Shown here: piece by piece, positions 44,157-51,246 of the stretch | How positions within the stretch are numbered: the first letter of the stretch is position 1 | Layout of the letters: each line of letters opens with the position of its first letter | From: Bacteroidetes bacterium UBA7674 | Lineage (GTDB): Bacteria > Bacteroidota > Bacteroidia > Chitinophagales > Chitinophagaceae | DNA: 64,000 nucleotides | Assembly: GCA_002483105.1 (NCBI GenBank) | Contig: DLHG01000011.1 | Span: 196,026-260,025 of the forward strand | Direction: 5' to 3' | Position numbers and translations under genes: made by a program | The notes under the pieces: generated by a model | Told to the model about the DNA's origin: nothing | Database searches by the model: none | What the model saw: only the letters and a program-made list of their open reading frames with translations

Positions 44157-44720
44157 CTACTGCAACATTTTGTTTATGCCGTCGTAATGTTTCTTACCAT
44201 AAACAATTAATATCTTCTTCTTATCGGAACTCTTAATGCGGTCTACGATGTTTTCATTTCTTCTGCTGATGGTTATGTCTTCCAACAGATATTTTTTATG
44301 TTCAGCGTCAGCTTTACCGCAGTTGTAAATGTTACTTCCTAGTTTACTATCGTGATCGCACTCGGTTAACTGCACTACTCCCTTTGCTTTCTCGAATTCA
44401 GATATGAGAACGGGCATAGACAGATCGACAGACTCGGAATTGCCTGGTGTGATGCCCAAATCAATATAGTCCGGTTGGTCAATTAACTTGTATTGCCGGA
44501 TGTATTCAGAAAAAGGTCTCATTTTGGAGTATTCCACAAAGGGGTCCAGGCCGGTTATCTTTCTGAATTTCAGATAATTTACCGTGTCCTGTTCTTTTAC
44601 TACTCTATCACTTTTTCTTAGATATAGTCCTTCATAAAAGACGAAGTAGCCATCCTTTTTGCCAGATGGTATCTTGTTTTTTATTTTGGGGGGTGCGAAT
44701 CTATCTTTGTGCCGAGAGCA
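44157..44720 (-). pseudogene. hypothetical protein lacking a normal start
   Basis: A reading frame open from 44720 to 44157, but without an in-frame ATG in its first 60 codons. A GTG at 44537 would give 126 residues (MEYSKMRPFSEYIRQYKLID). Upstream codons read KDGYFVFYEGLYLRKSDRVV, protein-like. So either the 5' end is decayed or the start is unusual. The protein has two cysteines (TECDHDSK, IYNCGKAD) and ends YGKKHYDGINKML, with no known family. It precedes the DHFR-like gene in divergent orientation. Confidence 0.5.
44702..44709 (+). promoter_or_regulatory. -7 box of the DHFR-like gene
   Basis: TATCTTTG, perfect TAnnTTTG, 41 bases before the start of the gene at 44750. TTG elements at 44674 and 44686 are not at the ideal spacing. 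Confidence 0.5.
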
Positions 44721-44749
44721 TCAAAACAATTGATAGATGTTGACAGACT

Positions 44750-45304
44750 ATGTTTAAATTGACAACACACATGGTGTCGAGCCTGGATGGCTTTGTCGCG
44801 AAGAAGGACAATAGCATTTCCTGGTTTGAAACAAACAGTTATTACGACAAGGGTATTGAACTTTCACGCGAAGACAGTGAGAAGTTCCTGAGCGAAATAG
44901 ATTGCTATGTAATGGGAGCAAGAACCTATGAACTTGCCCTGGAGCTTTCAAAAACTCATGGCTGGGCATACGGCAATACACCGACTATTGTAATGAGTCA
45001 TAGCGACCTGCCTATCGACAGGGACAATATAGAACTATATTCAGGCGACCCGGCAAGACTTGTGGATGAGCGGCTAAAGCCGAACTATAAGCATGTATGG
45101 CTGGCAGGCGGACCAATGCTGGCGAGAGACTTTATTCGTTTGAAGTTGGTTGATGAGATAAGGCTTTCTATTCTTCCGATCATCCTTGGTGACGGAGTTC
45201 CGTTTTTTGATCGTATAGAACAGGAGCAATTATTGGAATTGATAGATGTGACCGCTTACAAAAACGGAATGGTGGAACTTTGTTACCGGGTGAAAAGGGA
45301 TTAA
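44750..45304 (+). CDS. dihydrofolate reductase / RibD C-terminal family protein
   Basis: 184 residues. Start FKLTTHMVSSLDGFVAKKDN, then YVMGARTYELALEL, KHVWLAGGPMLARDFIRLKL and ILPIILGDGVPFF: the RibD-C/YyaP layout of small DHFR-like reductases. These bind NADPH; in Bacteroidota they are usually uncharacterised. It is alone, with a TATCTTTG box upstream. Confidence 0.88.
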   Translation: MFKLTTHMVSSLDGFVAKKDNSISWFETNSYYDKGIELSREDSEKFLSEIDCYVMGARTYELALELSKTHGWAYGNTPTIVMSHSDLPIDRDNIELYSGDPARLVDERLKPNYKHVWLAGGPMLARDFIRLKLVDEIRLSILPIILGDGVPFFDRIEQEQLLELIDVTAYKNGMVELCYRVKRD

Positions 45305-45387
45305 CGGTTTACTTGTTTAGACACAGGAGCCACGCCCAACGAAAGTTCTTGGGGCAGACGCTGCGCCAGTGGGAGCTTTCCCAATGT

Positions 45388-45777
45388 TTAATTTCTTTTG
45401 ATTGCGGACTCTCTTCTTTTCACCCAAACAACGAATAACGCCAGCAACAATACAAACACATTGATGCCGATAGATGATATTTCACCGCGGGAGATGTGAA
45501 AGATTGCTGCGGAGATCATCAGTAGCGCTATGCCAACAGCTGCGAAGATGGTCAGCTGTGGCCTGGCTTTTAGTAAGGAAGGTAGTATGATCCCCAAGCC
45601 TCCAAAAATATCGAAAACTCCTGCAACCTTAACTAGTGAAGGGTGCTCGGCTGTCCACGGCCACATCCCGGCTAAGGTCGCTATGGGCGTGAATAACTTT
45701 GTGTATCCGGCCCACAGCAAAGTAATGGCCAATAATCCTTGTACGATCCAGCAGATCACGCTCAATGTCTTTATCAT
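45388..45777 (-). CDS. DoxX-like membrane protein
   Basis: 129 residues with four membrane spans (VICWIVQGLLAITLLWAGYT, VAGVFDIFGGLGIILPSLLK, LTIFAAVGIALLMISAAIFH, SIGINVFVLLLALFVVWVKR). The layout is that of DoxX-like or SURF4-like proteins, often redox- or stress-linked. It is divergent from an HxlR regulator, a common pair, and the shared gap has a strong dyad. TAGATTTG at 45813-45806 (minus strand) is a perfect -7 box. Confidence 0.85.
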   Translation of the reverse strand: MIKTLSVICWIVQGLLAITLLWAGYTKLFTPIATLAGMWPWTAEHPSLVKVAGVFDIFGGLGIILPSLLKARPQLTIFAAVGIALLMISAAIFHISRGEISSIGINVFVLLLALFVVWVKRRESAIKRN

Positions 45778-45805
45778 GGTGAATCCGGTATTTTTAATTT
45801 GAATG

Positions 45806-45813
45806 CAAATCTA
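45806..45813 (-). promoter_or_regulatory. -7 box of the doxX-like gene
   Basis: TAGATTTG on the minus strand, perfect TAnnTTTG, 29 bases upstream of the start. The CTATCCGATTG motif at 45824-45834 overlaps where the -33 region would be. Confidence 0.6.
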
Positions 45814-45838
45814 TTTACATTTACTATCCGATTGATAT

Positions 45839-45876
45839 TACTACCCGTTTGGATAGCGCTATCCGATGGGGTAGTA
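45839..45876. promoter_or_regulatory. dyad-symmetric candidate HxlR operator
   Basis: Concentric inverted repeats: inner GGATAGCGCTATCC (45851-45864, perfect) and outer TACTACCC (45839-45846) with GGGTAGTA (45869-45876), all centred between the divergent DoxX-like and HxlR-family genes. CTATCCGAT also occurs twice (45824, 45859). Such symmetry fits a winged-helix dimer. Confidence 0.7.
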
Positions 45877-45894
45877 TCATTAACAGCTTAGCTT

Positions 45895-46233
45895 ATGTTA
45901 GAAGAAGGAGGATGCCCTAAGACCATGCTGTCTATCAGTGATGCGCTGGAAGCCCTGGAAGGACGGTGGAAATTATTGATACTATTTGCTTTATCAGAAG
46001 GGCCTTTGCGTTTTAAGCAGATTTCCCGTGAGGTAGCAGGGATTACTGATAAAACGTTGTCCAAAGAATTGAAGTCTTTGGAATCCAATTTACTCATTGA
46101 CCGAAAGGTACACGATACGTTTCCGCCCACAGTGGAATATTCCATAACCGGACATGGCCTGTCGTTGGGCAATGTATTAAAGGAACTCCATTATTGGGGA
46201 TTGCATCACCGGAAAACGGTGCTTGGAAAGTAA
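45895..46233 (+). CDS. HxlR-family transcriptional regulator
   Basis: 112 residues, family length. CPKTMLSISDALEALEGRWK has the single HxlR-type Cys early, then LLILFALSEGPLRFKQISRE, VAGITDKTLSKELKSLESNL (winged helix recognition region) and TVEYSITGHGLSL. Members sense redox or aldehydes through the Cys. It probably controls the divergent DoxX-like gene and itself through the dyad at 45839-45876. Confidence 0.93.
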   Translation: MLEEGGCPKTMLSISDALEALEGRWKLLILFALSEGPLRFKQISREVAGITDKTLSKELKSLESNLLIDRKVHDTFPPTVEYSITGHGLSLGNVLKELHYWGLHHRKTVLGK

Positions 46234-46320
46234 GCGAGGATAACGGATGATTGCAAGTCGAAAAGGCTTGCTGCCGTGCAGGCAAAAGTGGAGAACACTT
46301 GCGGCAGCGGGGGGTAGAAG

Positions 46321-46417
46321 CATCGAATGAGCTTTAGCCTAAGTGCTGCCGGGCACAGCCCTTCGTTTTATTTGTTTGATTTAAGTTACGCTGACGCTAA
46401 ACTTAAACCAGTGGGGG
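46321..46417 (+). repeat. dispersed repeat R1, copy A (about 97 bp)
   Basis: Starts CATCGAATGAGCTTTAGCCT and ends ACTTAAACCAGTGGGGG. Inside is a hairpin, GATTTAAGTTACGC with GCTAAACTTAAACC around TGAC. Other copies: 48138-48234 and, shortened, 58677-58765. The rest of the 46234-46706 gap has a GCTGCCG-rich stretch, a DnaA-box-like inverted repeat and an inverted GTCATTGCG repeat. No gene. Confidence 0.8.
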
Positions 46418-46486
46418 TTGTTGAATTTAATGAGGCATAAGCAGCCCTAAATGCAAGTTAGACTGTGGTTAGGTCATAGCAATGAA

Positions 46487-46522
46487 AATGTGGATATCTT
46501 ATAGCAAAAACATATCCACATT
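46487..46522. repeat. inverted repeat of two DnaA-box-like sequences
   Basis: AATGTGGATAT (46487-46497) and ATATCCACATT (46512-46522), perfect 11-bp arms with a 14-base loop. ATATCCACA differs by one base from the consensus DnaA box TTATCCACA. Similar single copies: 34243-34252 and 40336-40347. Confidence 0.6.
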
Positions 46523-46533
46523 AAGGTACTGAT

Positions 46534-46570
46534 GTTTCGTGAGGTTGCTTCGTGCCTCGCAATGACGTGA
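46534..46570 (-). repeat. dispersed GTCATTGCGAGG repeat, inverted copy
   Basis: On the minus strand CACGTCATTGCGAGGCACGA followed by AGCAACCTCACGAAA, matching 27181-27216 with one change. Confidence 0.75.
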
Positions 46571-46706
46571 GTAGGTTGTATATTGCCCAATCAGGAGATT
46601 GACTGCCGCTGCGACGTAGTCAGAGACTACACCGAGCGGAGGGCGGAGACCCGTTTTACTGTTTAGGCACGGTGACCCTTCGGAACACCCGCACCAGTGG
46701 GGTGCA

Positions 46707-47309
46707 TTATCCGTCAGATAAAGCATCAGCATACCCTTTTCTTATCTGAGCTATCCTTCGTCTTTTGTTCGGGTGAGTTTCACTATCGTAGTCAGAACCA
46801 ATAATAGACATTGCAGCAGTTGCAGATCGTTCAGACGCGCCTAATTTTTGAAGGATGTATCCGCTCCAATAGTCTGCTGACAATTCTCTTTGATGAGCAT
46901 CACCCCTAAAATTACTGATATGATGTCCCAGTTCATGAGCTATGATTGATATTGCAGCCCATCTTGTATCGCACATTTCATTTACACGACTGCAAAATCC
47001 AACATCTACCAATAGTAGCCGTTCTCCACTTGGATACATCCATGCTTCAGCATTGTTTTGGCCAACATACACCATTAGCCGTAAATTCATACGTTTACTT
47101 ACAGCCTCCAGACTACGCCTGACAATTTCCGGTATGCCTGTATCGTCTTTCTGTTTAGATATGATCTCTTCAACGTCTAAGGACCGGCCATCCGGTGACT
47201 TTATTTTCCACCCTCCATTGATCCCATAGCTGCAATTGTGAGTTCTCTGAGCAATCGATACACCTGTAAAGTGCATGACGATCAGAAGTGTTAGAACTGT
47301 TCTAGTCAT
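46707..47309 (-). CDS. exported HELGH-type putative zinc protease
   Basis: 200 residues with a signal peptide (MTRTVLTLLIVMHFTGVSIA). Zinc motif HELGHHISN (HExxH) and downstream RELSADYWSGYILQKLGAS (Glu/Asp, third ligand) resemble the M48-like or WSS1-type metallopeptidases. Cys pairs at NCSYG and CSRVNEMCD. It is 33 bases downstream of a Tyr/Asn-rich secreted protein on the same strand, so they may form a unit. Confidence 0.75.
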   Translation of the reverse strand: MTRTVLTLLIVMHFTGVSIAQRTHNCSYGINGGWKIKSPDGRSLDVEEIISKQKDDTGIPEIVRRSLEAVSKRMNLRLMVYVGQNNAEAWMYPSGERLLLVDVGFCSRVNEMCDTRWAAISIIAHELGHHISNFRGDAHQRELSADYWSGYILQKLGASERSATAAMSIIGSDYDSETHPNKRRRIAQIRKGYADALSDG

Positions 47310-47342
47310 AATTCCGGTTTTACTGATGAATGATATTAAGAG

Positions 47343-47780
47343 CTACCTGGCTTGCCAGCCTGTCGCATCTGTTGGTATTTGCAGTGTGACTTTTTTTCTG
47401 CCATTGCCTGCATCTGCTATGTCTTCTTCCAGATCTTCAATTTCATCGACATCCATTTCTGGAGCCTGGCGATCATGAATTTGCCTGGTAGGCGCCGGCT
47501 TGTGTGTGGGCTGTATACTTGCACATTGGTATGCAATTGTGTTATACCATTGATTTACATAGTTGCATTGCTGGAAATACCAGTAGTTTAAGTTGTTCAG
47601 GCAATAGGCCCAATTAAAGCCACAATAACTTCCGGCGTTGGTATAATAGTGGTAATACATCTGGTTAACCCCTTGTGCATAATGCTGTAGTTGCATCACC
47701 GCATTAGAGCAAGAGGTCTGGGCGGTTGAATTGGAATTCAGTATTAACAGTAGGCTGAAAAATGAAATGACCCTTTTCAT
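47343..47780 (-). CDS. exported Tyr/Asn/Cys-rich protein
   Basis: 145 residues: signal peptide (MKRVISFFSLLLILNSNSTA), then a middle full of Tyr, Asn, Gln, Trp with cysteines spaced (TSCSN, YCGFN, AYCLNN, QQCNY, YQCAS) and an acidic Asp/Glu tail (EMDVDEIEDLEEDIADAG). Five cysteines, so one is unpaired or shared. No known family. It is transcribed with the HELGH protease gene. Confidence 0.65.
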   Translation of the reverse strand: MKRVISFFSLLLILNSNSTAQTSCSNAVMQLQHYAQGVNQMYYHYYTNAGSYCGFNWAYCLNNLNYWYFQQCNYVNQWYNTIAYQCASIQPTHKPAPTRQIHDRQAPEMDVDEIEDLEEDIADAGNGRKKVTLQIPTDATGWQAR

Positions 47781-48137
47781 AACTATGATTTTATCGTTTT
47801 GAAATATTTACATTTGATAATGTAAACCTAGATCAGCGGATAGTATCAATAGTTATTAAAAAAACGGTTTTTATATGTGAAAAATACCCTACCAAATATT
47901 TGGAGAGTTTTGTACGTGGGCTTTGGGATAGGTATTGATCAAGGGGGGCTGTAGCCCGCCTGGCAGAAGCAAACTGCCATTATTTATTACCACAAGTGAA
48001 AAACACGTGCGCGAGTAGACACCACCCCCAAAACTCAACGCACCGCTATCGCGGAGGCGTCGAGTTTTGACCCCTCCTCCGAAAGGAGGGGTATCGCGAT
48101 TGTTTTGGTTTTGGGCTTGTCGGGAGGTAGGTAGTGG
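47781..48137. repeat. gap with repeat R2, copy 2
   Basis: 47965-48106 matches the 43823-44056 region (AAACTGCCATTATTTATTAC, CACCGCTATCGCGGAGGCGT, CCCCTCCTCCGAAAGGAGGG). 47781-47950 is A/T-rich with no gene. Confidence 0.7.
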
Positions 48138-48234
48138 CATCGATTGAGCTTCAGGCTAATTGCTAACGAGCACAGCCCTGCGTTGTATTTGTTTGGTTTA
48201 GGTTACGCTGACGCTAAACTTAAACCAGTGGGGG
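48138..48234 (+). repeat. dispersed repeat R1, copy B
   Basis: Starts CATCGATTGAGCTTCAGGCT, ends CTTAAACCAGTGGGGG, one base before the stop codon of the CBS-HEPN gene. It forms the same hairpin as copy A and marks the left edge of the ATPase island. Confidence 0.8.
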
Positions 48235-48235
48235 A

Positions 48236-49279
48236 TTATTTGGTTTTTACTTTTAAGGTCGCTGTTATCGTATTTAGAAATGAGACAGTTTGGCGCAAAA
48301 GATCAAGGTCTTGTGATGTGATTCCGTCGGGATCAAAATGCATAACATCATTTCGTATTTTTCTCACTTCTTCTAATTGTTTTGCAATAAGTGTCCTGTC
48401 AATATTTAACTTTAATTTTTCAAACTTTTTGGGATCTTCAATTATCCTAACATACTGTCCGAATGTTAGGTCTGCTAGGTTCTTTATCTCCTTAGTTTTC
48501 TCAATATTCGACATTGAAGCATTTAGTTCTTCAGCGTCAAATTTTTGATCGAAGAGTTTTCTGATATGATTTTCAATTTGTTCAATTATTAGAAACGGTT
48601 CTGCCATTGCAATAAATTGTTCTCCAATATCAGTGATAGTTACAATGCCACTTATAGTCTTATCTTTCTGTCTAACAAGAACAACTTCTTTGTCTAATAC
48701 AAACTTCACTGCGCTGAACAAAGGCTCATCGTAATTTAAAATTATAACCTCGTCTTTACAGTCTACTGCTTTAACACAATGTTTGCCTAGGGAAATTGCC
48801 CTGCCGATTGATTTCCAGCTAACTATTCCATCTACCTCTCGTTGCCCTGATAGTATTGGCAATTGAGAGAAATCGTGCAATAACATTAAGGTAATAGCCT
48901 CGTTTAAAGATGTTTCACGATTAATGCTTATGAGGCCTGTTCCCAAGCCAGTTTCCTTCACTTTATTGATATTCGCTGCCTTTAATAGACTTATTCGGGG
49001 AGTCGGATCTCTATCCTCAAATTCACTTTCTTTACTTTTCGTCGATAGCTTTGGGCGAGGTTTTATTTCGATTTCTCCATAAAACCATGCACTTGCAATA
49101 TCTGGCTCGCTTACAACGTCATACTTATTAAGTAGAAAGTTTATTTTGTCAATTACTTTCCACCCACGTCTAGCAACTCCTAAATATGCAGTTGCTATAT
49201 AGGGATAAGTCGTAATTGATTTTTTAGTTTTATGAACTTCACTTAATATCTCTTCGAAATTTAGCTTGTTGTCACTCAT
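48236..49279 (-). CDS. CBS-CBS-HEPN protein (nucleotide-sensing RNase-like)
   Basis: 347 residues, cytosolic. N-terminus (1-95) is unknown (YPYIATAYLGVARRGWKVID). Residues 112-222 hold two CBS domains (GLGTGLISINRETSLNEAIT, SQLPILSGQREVDGIVSWKS; EVVLVRQKDKTISGIVTITD), which in other proteins bind adenosyl nucleotides. Residues 228-335 are a helical HEPN-like domain ending VRKIRNDVMHFDPDGI, with R309-x4-H314, the RNase motif of HEPN toxins. RNase activity is inference. Last gene of a three-gene operon behind an ATPase and a DUF4276 protein; A/T-rich. Confidence 0.75.
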   Translation of the reverse strand: MSDNKLNFEEILSEVHKTKKSITTYPYIATAYLGVARRGWKVIDKINFLLNKYDVVSEPDIASAWFYGEIEIKPRPKLSTKSKESEFEDRDPTPRISLLKAANINKVKETGLGTGLISINRETSLNEAITLMLLHDFSQLPILSGQREVDGIVSWKSIGRAISLGKHCVKAVDCKDEVIILNYDEPLFSAVKFVLDKEVVLVRQKDKTISGIVTITDIGEQFIAMAEPFLIIEQIENHIRKLFDQKFDAEELNASMSNIEKTKEIKNLADLTFGQYVRIIEDPKKFEKLKLNIDRTLIAKQLEEVRKIRNDVMHFDPDGITSQDLDLLRQTVSFLNTITATLKVKTK

Positions 49280-49314
49280 AGAGATTTTATAAAAACAGGT
49301 TTTGGGAACTAGTA

Positions 49315-49884
49315 TTATATATTTGCTGAAACAAACTCATATAATCCTGAAAATGACTTACACTTTGTTTTTACTGTATTTAGGTTTAAGTTCTTAGCAA
49401 GCACCGTATTATGCTTTGTATTAATGTACACTTTGGAATTATCTGAAAAGGTTCTAATAAGTCGTCCTAAAGTTTCTTTTGGGGAATCTATTGTTTCGGG
49501 ATTCCCAGTGATTTTGGGACTTTTTTTAAGGTTAAATGATTTTTTGATGGAAGCTGGGTCAGCCAGTATCCAAGCTTCCATCTCCTGTATAGGAATGCAT
49601 ATGTAGGAATGTCTGATCGGATTAGGTTTTATATTTTTTTCAAGTAATAGTTTCAGATCCTGGATATTATTGCTGTCGAGGTCATGAATTAATATTAAAA
49701 CGTTACATCCTCTTAGTTGTAATTGTTTTGCCCAATCTGAACATTTTCTTTTGATTTTCCCGCAACCTCTACCTACAAATCTTTTATAACTAAGATTAGA
49801 CTTGCCAGTAATTCTCGCGATAAGCTCTTTTAGTGTATCTACGTCACTTTCATCTTCAGCGATAATGCCTATTTTTTTACTCAT
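49315..49884 (-). CDS. DUF4276-family TOPRIM-like protein
   Basis: Starting at the ATG at 49884 gives 189 residues. This start has a perfect AGGAGG (49891-49900, minus strand) and overlaps the ATPase stop by 8 bases (ATGAGTAA), so translation is coupled. Motifs: IGIIAEDESDVDTLKELI (E10 and acidic cluster), VLILIHDLDS (D68, D70) and QEMEAWILADP (E101, E103), the acidic TOPRIM-like set of DUF4276, a fold seen in OLD and PARIS-type effectors. Nuclease activity is inference. Confidence 0.8.
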   Translation of the reverse strand: MSKKIGIIAEDESDVDTLKELIARITGKSNLSYKRFVGRGCGKIKRKCSDWAKQLQLRGCNVLILIHDLDSNNIQDLKLLLEKNIKPNPIRHSYICIPIQEMEAWILADPASIKKSFNLKKSPKITGNPETIDSPKETLGRLIRTFSDNSKVYINTKHNTVLAKNLNLNTVKTKCKSFSGLYEFVSANI

Positions 49885-51106
49885 TCTCAAAACCTCCTTC
49901 CTTCCAATATTCACCAAGATTTCCAGATTCTGTTAAATAGATTTTCAATGCTTGATAATCATTCTTTGACAGAGCAGTTGTCAATTTTGAGGCAGTAGTT
50001 CCTTTGCCTTTTTCTTTTTTTACAATTACAATATTCTCTGGAGATAATTTATCTAATACAAAATCCGAGTGCGTACTTATTATTATTTGTTTATTTTCAT
50101 TGTCAAGTATTAAGCTTAATACACTATTGAGCAGACCATGATGAACACAGACTTCTGGTTCTTCTATTAAAAGGATTCTGTTTTCGTCTGTTAGAATATA
50201 AAAAACTAAGGCAAGGGTTTTGAATGTGCCTTCTGATAATTGATTTGGAGACAATAAATACCCATCGATATCTATACATGGTACAATTATCTGTCTGCTT
50301 CTTTCTATCTTAAGAATTTTCCCTCCAGACTTAACTTTATAACTATTAGAAGGAATATCTACCTCATCGAATCGAAGGTCATTAATCAAACCAATGCCAT
50401 TTGTGTTAACCGTTGAAATGAATTTTTCAAAAGTTTTTTTATTATTCTTATATGTAAAGTATAAATCACTTAAAAATATCTCGTGAGTTGAGCTTCGTAA
50501 ATTAGATCGCCCAAGACGATGGTCTTCAATTTCGATTGATATTGGACACTTCGTAGGGTCTGAGAACTGACTTGCGCTATAATAACTTTGATGTTTTAAA
50601 TATTTAACTACGGAGATAATAATCTTGATGTCATCTCTAGTACAGTCGATTTGTCTAGTATCATAATAGAAGAAAATTCTCTCATTTATTTGTCTAGGAT
50701 GATGTCTGTACAATTCAAACGCTTCAGGGATAATATCAATCCATTTTCCATTACCATTTATATTTCTAAGATTAATTTTTAAAAATGAAGCCTTCACTTC
50801 GTCATTATTCTTGTCGTCTGTTTCAATAAAAATGTCACCTTTTATATATATATCTTTACCATTGTCATTAAGTGTCATTTGAATATTCGTACTAGTTTCA
50901 AATCCATATTGTTTCCTGAATTCTTTAATAGAACGCGAATATCGATCCCCTCGAGTCTTCTTAAATAATTGTAGTGCATTTAAAATATTGCTTTTGCCTA
51001 CTCCATTTATCCCTATTAGGCATGTGAGTTTGGGATTTAAATCAAATTTAGTTTTCAAGCATGACCTATAATTGTCAACTTGGAATTTTGTTATTCTCAT
51101 TTTCAA
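49877..51106 (-). CDS. AAA-family ATPase (OLD/RecF-like)
   Basis: 409 residues. N-terminal MKMRITKFQVDNYRSCLKTK, Walker A GINGVGKSN (32-40), signature LSEGTFKTLAL (290-300), Walker B ILLIEEPEV (311-319) and STHSDF with the H-loop His 346. This is the AAA_15/AAA_21 arrangement of OLD, RecF and PARIS AriA ATPases, which sense DNA or phage proteins and control an attached effector. It lacks its own TOPRIM domain; that role may be filled by the downstream DUF4276 protein. Divergent from ileS. Confidence 0.9.
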   Translation of the reverse strand: MKMRITKFQVDNYRSCLKTKFDLNPKLTCLIGINGVGKSNILNALQLFKKTRGDRYSRSIKEFRKQYGFETSTNIQMTLNDNGKDIYIKGDIFIETDDKNNDEVKASFLKINLRNINGNGKWIDIIPEAFELYRHHPRQINERIFFYYDTRQIDCTRDDIKIIISVVKYLKHQSYYSASQFSDPTKCPISIEIEDHRLGRSNLRSSTHEIFLSDLYFTYKNNKKTFEKFISTVNTNGIGLINDLRFDEVDIPSNSYKVKSGGKILKIERSRQIIVPCIDIDGYLLSPNQLSEGTFKTLALVFYILTDENRILLIEEPEVCVHHGLLNSVLSLILDNENKQIIISTHSDFVLDKLSPENIVIVKKEKGKGTTASKLTTALSKNDYQALKIYLTESGNLGEYWKEGGFENE

Positions 51107-51209
51107 GAATGTTGTGGGATAAAAGTATAATTCTATAATTACAAATTAACCAGTCAAAAGACGGTACTCATCAATTATTTTGCCCCTACCATATATGCAC
51201 AAAATATCG

Positions 51210-51217
51210 TAACTTTG
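51210..51217 (+). promoter_or_regulatory. -7 box of ileS
   Basis: TAACTTTG, perfect TAnnTTTG, 30 bases upstream of the ileS ATG at 51247. A clear TTG at -33 spacing is missing. Confidence 0.55.
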
Positions 51218-51246
51218 CGCCTTATTTTTAGCTTTGGGTGAGGTCT

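Noticed and set aside
46487..46522. Replication origin
   Set aside because: Only two DnaA-like boxes, no dnaA/dnaN neighbours, and no A/T-rich unwinding element beside them.
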